Below, one piece after another: positions 32,651 to 41,507 of a DNA stretch of 64,000 nt. The position numbers and the translations under genes are program-made. Position 1 is the stretch's first letter. Every line of letters starts with the position of its first letter. The notes below the pieces were generated by a model, which searched no databases, had not been told where the DNA came from, and worked only from the letters and a program-made list of their open reading frames with translations. Source of the stretch: Aquimarina algicola (GTDB lineage: Bacteria > Bacteroidota > Bacteroidia > Flavobacteriales > Flavobacteriaceae); NCBI RefSeq assembly GCF_006443095.1, contig NZ_VFWZ01000009.1:316990-380989 (forward strand), read 5' to 3'.

Positions 32651-33067
32651 ATGATATTTAGAAAAGCTATGATTGTTTTTTTAATAGCAATTACATTCTT
32701 TTCTTTTACGCAATGTAAAGCGGTAGAAAAAAAAGAATCAATAAAGGATAAGCAAAACATAATCATGCCTCAAGAAAAAGGTATTTCAAAATTGAATACT
32801 GATAAAAGTATGCAACTCGTCATTAATAAAGAGCAAAAGGAAGGGGATCCTGCTTTTTATTTTAACTATAAAGTTTTTAATACAAAAACACGAGAGGTCA
32901 TAAAAAAAGGAACATTTAGAGGGATGAATATTGACTGGCATGGCAATACCTCTATAAAATTGATACCTTATGTAGGTATGGAACAAAAACCAAACTCAGA
33001 AAACCCAGAAGAAGTTCTTTCTTCTGACACACTAACTCAAATTCAAATTATTAAATTAAACCACTAA
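32651..33067 (+). CDS. Small predicted lipoprotein (138 aa) preceding a T9SS cargo
   Basis: 138 residues with a hydrophobic N-terminus ending in a weak lipobox (S-F-T-Q-C, Cys22), then a Lys-rich segment and a ~90-residue beta-rich domain. No family is recognised. The stop codon is 3 nt before the start of the 1180-residue T9SS protein, so the two are co-transcribed and probably co-translated. A periplasmic or outer-membrane helper for that protein is a reasonable guess only. Confidence 0.8.
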   Translation: MIFRKAMIVFLIAITFFSFTQCKAVEKKESIKDKQNIIMPQEKGISKLNTDKSMQLVINKEQKEGDPAFYFNYKVFNTKTREVIKKGTFRGMNIDWHGNTSIKLIPYVGMEQKPNSENPEEVLSSDTLTQIQIIKLNH

Positions 33068-33070
33068 TTC

Positions 33071-36000
33071 ATGACACACAAACTTTACTTTAGCAAATTT
33101 GTTTTTGTATTATTGTTATTGTTTTACACCTCGTGTTCTACGAATACTCAAGAGGAAACTCAGAAGGTAGAAGTAGTAGAGCGTTTTGAACAAAAACAAA
33201 AGACTCAAAAACAAAAAGACCATAGCAAAAAGAAAGGGATTGAGATTATGGCAGAGTATATCGCCAGTCTTTTAAAACCTATTGGAGCAGAAAAATCTAC
33301 ATATAAAGAAGGCTTTTTGATCACTGAACATCAAAAAGCTATGAAAAATGCTTTTAAAGCTCAAGCTAAAAATTCAAGTATCATCAGATGGAAAGAAAGA
33401 GGACCAGTTAATGTTCCAGGAAGAGTACGAGGAATCGTAGTAGCTCCTGATAACCAGGATAAATGGTATGCAGGGACTGTTGGTGGTGGACTTTGGGTAA
33501 CAAAAGATGCAGGAACAACTTGGGAAAACCTTACAGATTATAAAATACCTAATTTATCTACATCTACAGTAGCAATTAGTCCTAATGATCCAAAAACAAT
33601 TTATCTAGGTACAGGAGAACCATTTAATAACTTAGATGCAATTGGGGGAGTAGGAGTATTAAAGTCTACTAACGAAGGTCGTAGTTGGGAATATTTAAAT
33701 AATACTAGAGACTTTGGAGGAATAGGACGATTAGCTATAAATCCAGAAGACGAGAATAATTTGATAGTAGCAAGTAGTAATGGAATCTATGTAACGACAG
33801 ATGGAGGGATTACTTGGCAGAATACCTATACAGGCGGAAATGTTCAGGATCTTAATGCAGACCCTACAGACTTTAATGTTCTGTATGGAGGAGTCAATAG
33901 CATTGGAGTCATCAAAAGTGAAGATGGTGGATTAACGTGGGAGCTTATTTTTGATAAAGACGACTATAATGCGGGGCATCAAAGATTTGAATTAGATGTA
34001 TCTCCGGCAAACCCAAAACGTGTATTCATTTCAGTTTATACTCCAAGCAATGATGAGAGCAGTGCTACAACCGCTGTTAATACTGATTTCTATTTTACAA
34101 ATGATTCAGGAGCTACATTTGCATTGCTTGGATTTGATGGAGAGCCAGCAGCTGGTAACTTGATTACTGGTCAGGGATGGTATGATAATATCATTATGGC
34201 ACACCCGTTTAATGAAGATATTTTTTATGCAGGTGGAGTGGTAATGCATAGAGTAGAAATAGTTAAACGATCAAAGTCAGAATCTAAAAAGAAACCGGTA
34301 CCACCAAGACCTACTCCTCAAGGGTTAAAGTATACGTTTCAGCCAATTGCTGCAGGGTATAATAATGAATTAAATGATTATGTGCATGTGGATCAACATG
34401 GATTAACCTGGACATCAAGATCTCCTGAAAAGAAGTTTAAACTTATACTTGCAAATGATGGAGGGGTATATCATACAGATTATTTAGTAGATCCAGGAAC
34501 TACATTTAATGATTGGTCACAAGCAGCAGTAGGACTTAATTGTACACAATTCTATGGAGCAGATAAGCGTAATGGTGTTGAAGATTATATTGCAGGAGCA
34601 CAAGATAATGGAACCTGGGTATCATTAACAGGTAATACTGCAAATGATGAAACTGAATATACAAGAATTATTGGAGGAGATGGATTTGAAGCCCTATGGA
34701 ATTATAATGATCCAGGTAAATTTATCGGAGGGTCGCAATATAATAATTTTGTAGGATATGCAAATGGTCAAGGATATAGTGCAAGACATGGTGAATCAGG
34801 AAATGGAACTTCTCCATTTTATTCTAAAATTGCAAATACAAATAATAATCCAGATGTGCTTTTCAGTCCTTCAATAAGTGGAGTTTGGAAATCAACTAAT
34901 TTTGGAGAGTCTTGGGAATTAACTTCGATCCCAAGTAATTTTTCTGTAGGAGCTTCAAGTGCCTTAGACGTAGTGGTTTCTACAGCTAATCCTGATATTG
35001 TATGGGCAGGAAATGCAATGACAGAGTCTGGTAGTTTTGTTCTTCATGTTTCTAAAGATAATGGTAGATCATATGAACCTGCAACTACGTTTTCTGATCC
35101 TAGAGAGGATAAAACTCATAATCTTTTTATCGCAGGTATAGAGACATCCTCTGTTAACGAAAATAGAGCGTATGCATTATTCTCAAGTCAAGGAGCTGCA
35201 AAAGTTCTAAAAACAGAAGATTTAGGAAAAACCTGGGAAGATATTTCTGGTTTTTCGACAGGAGAAGATCGTGGATTTCCTGATGTAGCGATTCACTGTT
35301 TGGTAGAAATGCCTTTTGATGAAGATAGAATTTGGGTAGGTACAGATATTGGTGTTATTCAAACATTAGATGGAGGTAAAAATTGGTCATTATTAGCGGG
35401 AATACCTGCATTTTCGGTATGGCAGATGAAAATTGTTAATAATGAAGTTGTTATGGCTACACATGGTAGAGGAGTATGGACTGCTACACTAGATGAGCTA
35501 GAAGGGTATGAGCCACCAGCGTATTATGCACCGCCAACAATTGTCGCTTTAACACAAGATGCAATTGATAATCAAAACGGTAAAGTAACGTATATCAACA
35601 CAAATGCAGATGCAGAATCAATCGTTGTTTATTTAGATGGCGAAGAAGTTGCTTCAATAACAGATAATGTAGCTCAAAATGAAGAATTTAGTTTTGTTAT
35701 CGAAAATATTGAAGAAGGAAATCATACAGTTGGTATACAAGTAGTAAGTAGTGAAGGAGAAGCTTCAGTGATATCTACAGAAAAAATTGATATTATTGAT
35801 TTCTCAGAACCGGAAACGTTGGTTTCTATAAAAACATTTGAAACATCCGATGTTTATACTTTTGGCGGTGAATTTGTTATAGATAATATAGGCGAAACTG
35901 TAGGTCAAGATGTTTTAAATAATTCTGACCACCCTTATCAAAACAATGCTACATATCGCACAGTTTTAAAACGTCCTATTGAGATATCAGCAGTTTACAA

Positions 36001-36613
36001 AGATTTTACTTATGAAGATGTGGCAATAACAGAGTTTGATCCTGCTCCAGGGAGCTTTTACGATTTTGTTGTTGTTGAAGCATCAACAGATCTTGTAAAT
36101 TGGGTAGAATTAGATAAATATGATGCTCAGAAATTCCCAGAGTGGACAGAAGCGTTTAATTCTTCACCAACTCCTTCAATAAGTGATGATCTATTCAAGA
36201 AACAAACGATAGATTTATTAAGCTTTTTCCAAGAAGGGGATGTAGTAGCGATACGTTTTCAATTAGTATCTGATCCTTTATTTAACTCTTTTGGATGGGC
36301 AATACGATCTATTAATCCTGATGCAGAAGAAGTGGTAGCAGTAGAACCTGCACAACCAAGAACTTCTGAAGGACCTCTATTATATCCAACAATTTCTAAT
36401 GGAGAAATTCAAATTTCTTCTGGTAATACAGTAACAAATAGTATTGTAGAAATTTATGGTATGAATGGTAGATTAGTATTCTCTAAAGCATTAGGAACTT
36501 TAGATAAAAAAGAACAAAGATTGGTATTGGGTAATTTACGTTCGGGACTTTATCTTGTAAAAGTTTCTGGAGATAACGGAGTAGCTAATACCTCAAGAAT
36601 TGTCATTAGATAA
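33071..36613 (+). CDS. T9SS type-A secreted sortilin/BNR-like beta-propeller protein (1180 aa)
   Basis: The N-terminus has a hydrophobic segment ending in a lipobox-like Y-T-S-C (Cys22). A basic/coil spacer precedes a large VPS10/sortilin or BNR-type propeller (about residues 110-810), with repeated Asp-box-like strands: LWVTKDAGTTWENL, LKSTNEGRSWEYL, IYVTTDGGITWQNT, IKSEDGGLTWELI, WKSTNFGESWEL and IQTLDGGKNWSLL. An Ig-like segment (about 820-910) and a carbohydrate-binding-like region lead to a ~75-residue T9SS type-A sorting domain (YPTISNGEI, VEIYGMNGRLVFS, LRSGLYLVKV). A glycosidase role is possible, but I see no catalytic motif. Lipobox plus T9SS signal is unusual. Confidence 0.92.
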   Translation: MTHKLYFSKFVFVLLLLFYTSCSTNTQEETQKVEVVERFEQKQKTQKQKDHSKKKGIEIMAEYIASLLKPIGAEKSTYKEGFLITEHQKAMKNAFKAQAKNSSIIRWKERGPVNVPGRVRGIVVAPDNQDKWYAGTVGGGLWVTKDAGTTWENLTDYKIPNLSTSTVAISPNDPKTIYLGTGEPFNNLDAIGGVGVLKSTNEGRSWEYLNNTRDFGGIGRLAINPEDENNLIVASSNGIYVTTDGGITWQNTYTGGNVQDLNADPTDFNVLYGGVNSIGVIKSEDGGLTWELIFDKDDYNAGHQRFELDVSPANPKRVFISVYTPSNDESSATTAVNTDFYFTNDSGATFALLGFDGEPAAGNLITGQGWYDNIIMAHPFNEDIFYAGGVVMHRVEIVKRSKSESKKKPVPPRPTPQGLKYTFQPIAAGYNNELNDYVHVDQHGLTWTSRSPEKKFKLILANDGGVYHTDYLVDPGTTFNDWSQAAVGLNCTQFYGADKRNGVEDYIAGAQDNGTWVSLTGNTANDETEYTRIIGGDGFEALWNYNDPGKFIGGSQYNNFVGYANGQGYSARHGESGNGTSPFYSKIANTNNNPDVLFSPSISGVWKSTNFGESWELTSIPSNFSVGASSALDVVVSTANPDIVWAGNAMTESGSFVLHVSKDNGRSYEPATTFSDPREDKTHNLFIAGIETSSVNENRAYALFSSQGAAKVLKTEDLGKTWEDISGFSTGEDRGFPDVAIHCLVEMPFDEDRIWVGTDIGVIQTLDGGKNWSLLAGIPAFSVWQMKIVNNEVVMATHGRGVWTATLDELEGYEPPAYYAPPTIVALTQDAIDNQNGKVTYINTNADAESIVVYLDGEEVASITDNVAQNEEFSFVIENIEEGNHTVGIQVVSSEGEASVISTEKIDIIDFSEPETLVSIKTFETSDVYTFGGEFVIDNIGETVGQDVLNNSDHPYQNNATYRTVLKRPIEISAVYKDFTYEDVAITEFDPAPGSFYDFVVVEASTDLVNWVELDKYDAQKFPEWTEAFNSSPTPSISDDLFKKQTIDLLSFFQEGDVVAIRFQLVSDPLFNSFGWAIRSINPDAEEVVAVEPAQPRTSEGPLLYPTISNGEIQISSGNTVTNSIVEIYGMNGRLVFSKALGTLDKKEQRLVLGNLRSGLYLVKVSGDNGVANTSRIVIR

Positions 36614-36636
36614 TCTTTAAAATTATATAGAATATA

Positions 36637-36669
36637 AAAAGGCTTGAAGATTTAATTTTCAAGCCTTTT
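36637..36669 (+). terminator. Terminator after the sortilin-like gene
   Basis: A perfect 12-bp stem (AAAAGGCTTGAA / TTCAAGCCTTTT) with a 9-nt loop, then CTTAT. It lies between convergent genes and may work both ways. Confidence 0.8.
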
Positions 36670-36715
36670 CTTATAAAGATTGATAGTATAGTACTGTAAA
36701 AGTGATTTGTTAAAA

Positions 36716-38401
36716 TTAATATCCGGCAGCTTGTCCGTCTTTTCTTGATTCTGAAGCACCATAATAAACCCCGTCTTTTAACATGATCGCTTGGTATCCA
36801 CCATAGGGACCTACAGCGTATCCTATTTTATGTCCTTTTTCTAGTAGAACTCTTATCGTTTCATAAGAAAATCCTGATTCTATATGTAGAATTCCCCCAT
36901 CGGCCATTTTCTCTCCTGTAGGTTGAGAAGATCCCATATGATTGATTCTTGGAGCATCTCCAGCTTCTTGTAGATTCATTCCAAAATCAATCATATTTAC
37001 TATGATTTGTACATGTCCTTGCGGCTGCATTCCACCACCCATGAGACCAAAACTCATAAAAGGTTTTCCGTTTTTTGTAACAAATGCAGGAATTATAGTG
37101 TGAAAGGGTCTCTTTTTTGGAGCATAGGTATTAAAATGCCCTTCTTCTAAAGAAAATAACTCTCCTCGATCTTGTAATATAAAACCTAATTTAGTAGGAG
37201 TCATACCTGATCCCATACCTCTGTAATTACTTTGTATTAATGAAACCATATTTCCTTCTTTATCTGCTACAGTAAGATAAATAGTGTCTCCATCATTTAG
37301 ATTTCCTGCGTCATACGTTTTTGAGGCTATATTTGTATTGATCAGTTTCTGTCTTTCTTTAGCATAATCTTTAGAGATAAGTTTCTTTATTGGTATTCTA
37401 TTAAAATCAGGATCGGCATAAAATTTAGCACGATCTTCATAAGCAATTTTTTTAGCTTCAGTTAATGTATGCAGATATGCGGGAGAATCGAATCCCATAG
37501 AAGCAATATCATAGTGTTCTAAAATATTTAACATTTGTAAAGCAGCGATCCCTTGCCCATTAGGAGGTAGTTCCCAAACATCATATCCTCTATAATTTGT
37601 TGATAATGGCTCTACCCACTCAGATGTATGATTTTTTAGGTCTTCATAACTCAAAAAACCACCATTATCTTTCATATATTTTTCGATAGTTTTAGCTATT
37701 TCGCCTTCATAAAATACATCACGTCCTTGATTGGCAATTTTTTCTAATGTATTAGCTAAATATGGATTTTTAAATATTTGCCCTTTTTTTGGGGCTGCTC
37801 CATTTGGCATATATGTTTCTTCAAAGCCTGGATATTTTGATAAAAAAGTGGCACTACGTTGCATATAATAAGCAATGAGCTCTGTAACCGGAAAACCTTT
37901 GCGAGCATAGGTTATAGTGGGTTCTAGAATTTTTTTCATATCTAACTTTCCGAATTTTTTGTGCAATTCGAACCATCCGTCTACGCAACCCGGCACAGAA
38001 ACAGGAAGAGCTCCATGAGAAGGGATTTTTTTCAGATTATTTTCTTTGAAATACTCTAAAGTTAGTTTTTCTGGAGATCGCCCACTAGCATTTAATCCAT
38101 ACAGTTTTTTGGTTTTTGCATCCCAAACAATAGCAAAAAGATCTCCACCGATTCCATTTCCTGTAGGTTCCATAAGGCCTAGCATAGCGTTTGCGGCAAT
38201 TGCAGCATCTATAGCATTGCCACCATCTTTTAAAATATCTAAAGCGGTTTGAGTTGCCAGTGGGTGACTTGTTGCAGCCATTGCATCTGTAGCTATAACT
38301 TCTGATCGTGTTGCAAATGTTTTTCCTGTAATTCTGTCTTGTCCAAAACTAAAGGCAGTATAAAGTAATACTGTAAAATAAATAATGTAAGAGGATTTCA
38401 T
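36716..38401 (-). CDS. ggt: Gamma-glutamyltransferase
   Basis: 561 residues from the ATG at 38401, which gives a clean signal peptide (MKSSYII...SFGQ); the frame extends 26 codons further upstream but with no signal-like start. The precursor is processed between two subunits. The likely nucleophile and first residue of the small subunit is Thr373 in GDTIYLTVADKEGN. Other family features are HPLATQTALDILKDGGNAIDAA near the N-terminus, NGIGGDLFAIVWD, PPNGQG and MGGGMQPQGH. It hydrolyses or transfers the gamma-glutamyl group of glutathione and related peptides in the periplasm. It is a single gene. Confidence 0.95.
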   Translation of the reverse strand: MKSSYIIYFTVLLYTAFSFGQDRITGKTFATRSEVIATDAMAATSHPLATQTALDILKDGGNAIDAAIAANAMLGLMEPTGNGIGGDLFAIVWDAKTKKLYGLNASGRSPEKLTLEYFKENNLKKIPSHGALPVSVPGCVDGWFELHKKFGKLDMKKILEPTITYARKGFPVTELIAYYMQRSATFLSKYPGFEETYMPNGAAPKKGQIFKNPYLANTLEKIANQGRDVFYEGEIAKTIEKYMKDNGGFLSYEDLKNHTSEWVEPLSTNYRGYDVWELPPNGQGIAALQMLNILEHYDIASMGFDSPAYLHTLTEAKKIAYEDRAKFYADPDFNRIPIKKLISKDYAKERQKLINTNIASKTYDAGNLNDGDTIYLTVADKEGNMVSLIQSNYRGMGSGMTPTKLGFILQDRGELFSLEEGHFNTYAPKKRPFHTIIPAFVTKNGKPFMSFGLMGGGMQPQGHVQIIVNMIDFGMNLQEAGDAPRINHMGSSQPTGEKMADGGILHIESGFSYETIRVLLEKGHKIGYAVGPYGGYQAIMLKDGVYYGASESRKDGQAAGY

Positions 38402-38527
38402 GTGATCTTGTTTTTTTACCAAATAAATTATTTGCTCATTAATTAGAATTAACAAGCAATTTAAAAAGAAATAGCACACTTTTATGTGCTAAAACAAGAT
38501 ACTAAAAATGTGTTTACCTTTTTGTTG

Positions 38528-39262
38528 TTATCTTTTTCTTTTGGCAATAGGAATCAAATAACTAATCGTGTAATTATATCCAACTCCAATATTGTTAAAA
38601 TCATTTGTTTTGCCAAAACCGGGAATATAGAGGTTGTCAAAACCATCAGGTTTAGACTCATTTACAAGAGTTCTTAATGATAAGCTAGCTCCTAGATATA
38701 TATTACTAATTACTTCTACTTCTAGTCCAAATACAAATTCAAGCCAACCAGCATTAAGTCCATCTTGTTTTATACTATCGGTGATTCGATCTGTTCCAAA
38801 AAAATTATTATCAGTAAAAATAGTATATTCATTTAATTCCTGGCTAAATGTAGAAAAACCATATCGCAATCCTACATAAATGCTATTTTGCATTCCGTAC
38901 CAGTTATCGTATACATTATAATCAAATCCCGCTCTAATGTAAGTGCCAGAACCTTCTACATTAATATTTTCTTCATCTCTAATTAGAGATTCATTTCCAA
39001 CTTCTCCGGCGATATAGATTTTTCTATGGATTCTATAATCTCCTTCTATTTCGAATCCGGTATAATTATTATCTAATGCAGAGCGTACAAGCCTAGCTAT
39101 ATCAACGCCTGCTCTTAAGCCGTATTTTTCGGCTGGTGGGAGAGTGTCCCTAGCAGAGATTCTGGGAACAGAATCTTGTGATTTTGTTTGTTTGTCTTGA
39201 CTATATATACCGCTTATTACAAGGATATTAAAGAAAAATAAAAACGTGTGTAGTTGTTTCAT
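38528..39262 (-). CDS. Outer-membrane beta-barrel protein (DUF6048-like)
   Basis: 244 residues with a signal peptide ending SGIYSQ, then alternating amphipathic strands typical of a small outer-membrane barrel (IHRKIYIAGEVG, IYVGLRYGFSTF, IYLGASLSLRTL) and a basic C-terminus. The start overlaps the end of the upstream lipoprotein gene by 35 nt, suggesting translational coupling. The pair next to rlmD is a familiar arrangement in the Flavobacteriaceae (DUF6452-DUF6048, from memory). The function is unknown. Confidence 0.82.
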   Translation of the reverse strand: MKQLHTFLFFFNILVISGIYSQDKQTKSQDSVPRISARDTLPPAEKYGLRAGVDIARLVRSALDNNYTGFEIEGDYRIHRKIYIAGEVGNESLIRDEENINVEGSGTYIRAGFDYNVYDNWYGMQNSIYVGLRYGFSTFSQELNEYTIFTDNNFFGTDRITDSIKQDGLNAGWLEFVFGLEVEVISNIYLGASLSLRTLVNESKPDGFDNLYIPGFGKTNDFNNIGVGYNYTISYLIPIAKRKR

Positions 39263-39755
39263 CGATTACTTCTTCTGTTTGTAACTCTATATTTCGTATC
39301 CATAGCCCATCGTCTTGGCCATCTACAGGAGAATTTGTTAAAGCTCTGTAATTGACTTTAAAACCGCAAGCACTACTAACATATTCTTGTTCTGTGTTAT
39401 ATTGAAAACTTATTTTGTCTGTATTAGGAGGATCACTGTCCTCATCATTGTTTTCTGTATTAGAGTTGATCGTAAAGTTATATTCTGTTATAGATGCACT
39501 ATTTCTAAGAGGTATTGATATAGAATCTGTTAGCTCACCCAATTCAAATTCTTCTTCTATACCATCAACTGTTATTTGTAATTCTGGAGGAGTAGTTCTT
39601 TCTAAACCTGTTTCAAAATCAAAGAACTGTATAATAAGTAATGGGGTTGTAGGTGTTCCTTCTGCACAGATATCATCTCTTTCACAACTGCTTATGCCTA
39701 AATAAGTGAAGAAAAGTAATATCGCAAAAATTACTGAATATGTTTTTATTTTCAT
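39228..39755 (-). CDS. Predicted lipoprotein (DUF6452-like)
   Basis: 175 residues. The signal peptide ends I-S-S-C (Cys24). The mature part has a beta-rich fold with Cys near both ends (CERDDICAEGTPTTPLLIIQFFD near the start and a later CGF). It sits 48 nt downstream of rlmD and overlaps the following outer-membrane barrel gene by 35 nt. The two products probably work together in the outer membrane; no biochemical role is known to me. Confidence 0.82.
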   Translation of the reverse strand: MKIKTYSVIFAILLFFTYLGISSCERDDICAEGTPTTPLLIIQFFDFETGLERTTPPELQITVDGIEEEFELGELTDSISIPLRNSASITEYNFTINSNTENNDEDSDPPNTDKISFQYNTEQEYVSSACGFKVNYRALTNSPVDGQDDGLWIRNIELQTEEVIDETTTHVFIFL

Positions 39756-39803
39756 ATTATCTTTTTTCTAGCAAAAAATCCGCAACATTAAATTTATACA
39801 TTT

Positions 39804-41219
39804 TTAACCCTTTCTTTTCTCTAACAATACTACATTTTCAACATGATATGTCTGCGGAAACATATCTACGGGTTGTACCTTTGTTACTGTATAACTCTTA
39901 TCTAATAACGCAAGATCACGAGCTTGTGTTGCACTATTACAACTTACATATACGATTCTTTCTGGGGCAATATTCAATAATTGTTCTACTACATCTGCAT
40001 GCATACCATCTCTAGGAGGGTCAGTAATGACAACTTCAGGATATCCATTTTGAGCTATAAAATCTTTGGTAAATACCTTTTTCATGTCGCCTGCATAAAA
40101 TGTGGTATTGTCAATTTGATTTCGTTTTGCATTCTCTTTTGCGTCTTCAATTGCTTCGGGAACAGCTTCTACACCAATCACTTTTTTTGCTTTTTTGGCA
40201 ACAAATTGTGCAATTGTTCCTGTACCTGTATAGAGATCATAAACAGTTTCTTCTCCTGTAAGACCCGCAAAGTCTCTTGTGATTTTATATAGTTCGTAAG
40301 CTTGTTTTGAATTTGTTTGATAAAAAGACTTAGCATTAATTTTAAAATGTAGCCCTTCCATTTCTTCCTGAATATGATCTTTTCCAGAATAGCATATGAT
40401 GTCCTGATCATATATGGTATCGTTTCCTTTTGAATTGATAACATATTGTAAAGAAGTTATTTCAGGAAATTCTTCAGCGATATAATCAAGGAGTAATTCT
40501 CTTTTTTCTTTGTCTTCGTAAAAGAATTGTACCAATACCATGATTTCTTTTGTAGAAGCAATACGTATCATTAGTGTACGTAGAAGACCTTCTTGTTTTC
40601 TTGCATTATAAAAAGGTAACCCATGTTCTGTAGCAAATTGTTTTACTTTATTTCTAATAGCATTACTTGGGTCTTCTTGTAAATGACAGGTATTGATATC
40701 TAAAATTTTATCCCACATTCCCGGAATATGAAAACCTAAAGCATTTCTATTATTGATTTCAGAACTGTCTTCAATTTCTTCTTTAGTAAGCCATCTACTT
40801 TCACTAAAAGAGAACTCCATTTTGTTTCTATAAAAAAATTGGTCTTTTGAACCAAGAATAGGTGTTACTTCTGGTAATTCTATTTTTCCCAACCTGATCA
40901 GGTTGTTGATCACTTCATTTTGCTTGTATTCAAGTTGATGCTCATACTTCATAAACTGCCATTTACATCCTCCACAGGTGCCAAAATGATCACAAACAGG
41001 GGGTGTTCTTTTATCAGATTGTTTATGAAAAGTAGTTGCGGTACCTTCATAAAATGCTTTGCGTTTTTTGATAGTTTGTATATCTACTACATCACCGGGT
41101 ACAGCATTATTTACAAAAATGATTTTCCCATCAGGAGCTTTGGCAATGCTTTTTCCTTTTGCACCAGCATCTACCACTTCTATATTTTGAAAAATTTGTC
41201 TTCTATTTTTTCTCGCCAT
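39804..41219 (-). CDS. rlmD: 23S rRNA (uracil-5-)-methyltransferase RlmD
   Basis: 471 residues. An N-terminal TRAM domain (about 10-65) is followed by the iron-sulfur cysteines Cys76, Cys82 and Cys85 (C-x5-C-x2-C) and a further Cys in INTCHLQ near residue 178. The methyltransferase domain shows YDLYTGTGTIAQF, ITDPPRDGMH and the catalytic Cys427 in VYVSCNSAT. This is the RumA/RlmD class that makes m5U in 23S rRNA (U1939 in E. coli). It heads a minus-strand group with the two envelope genes downstream. An exact -7 box ends 4 nt before its ATG. Confidence 0.94.
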   Translation of the reverse strand: MARKNRRQIFQNIEVVDAGAKGKSIAKAPDGKIIFVNNAVPGDVVDIQTIKKRKAFYEGTATTFHKQSDKRTPPVCDHFGTCGGCKWQFMKYEHQLEYKQNEVINNLIRLGKIELPEVTPILGSKDQFFYRNKMEFSFSESRWLTKEEIEDSSEINNRNALGFHIPGMWDKILDINTCHLQEDPSNAIRNKVKQFATEHGLPFYNARKQEGLLRTLMIRIASTKEIMVLVQFFYEDKEKRELLLDYIAEEFPEITSLQYVINSKGNDTIYDQDIICYSGKDHIQEEMEGLHFKINAKSFYQTNSKQAYELYKITRDFAGLTGEETVYDLYTGTGTIAQFVAKKAKKVIGVEAVPEAIEDAKENAKRNQIDNTTFYAGDMKKVFTKDFIAQNGYPEVVITDPPRDGMHADVVEQLLNIAPERIVYVSCNSATQARDLALLDKSYTVTKVQPVDMFPQTYHVENVVLLEKRKG

Positions 41220-41223
41220 AGCG

Positions 41224-41231
41224 CAAAAATA
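41224..41231 (-). promoter_or_regulatory. -7 box abutting the rlmD start codon
   Basis: On the minus strand TATTTTTG (exact TAnnTTTG) ends 4 nt before the ATG. No TTG was found at -33. It implies a leaderless or nearly leaderless rlmD message. Confidence 0.45.
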
Positions 41232-41507
41232 GAATAAAAAGTGAAATAGTAGAGCGGTTATTGCTTAAGAGTTAAATTCATTTTTATATTAATACAAATT
41301 ATTTATATAAAATATTCTTTTCTCGTATCGTATAAAGAAGAAAATTTTTAATTGATCTAAATTACAAACCTCAAGTTATTCGACAAAGATTTAGTAATTT
41401 GCGATTCTCTTAGGGATGATTTCTCTCCCACGCTGAATTTTCGAAACTTGTCGAAAGGATAAAGGTACAGAAGGAATGGTTATTTTATTAATTTAAATTA
41501 TGAAAAA

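Noticed and set aside
38402..38479. 26-codon N-terminal extension of gamma-glutamyltransferase
   Set aside because: The ATG at 38401 starts directly at a standard signal peptide; the extension has no homologous character.
39415..40292. Plus-strand ORFs of about 90-100 residues opposite rlmD and its neighbours
   Set aside because: They lie wholly within minus-strand genes with clear motifs and show no start context or domain.
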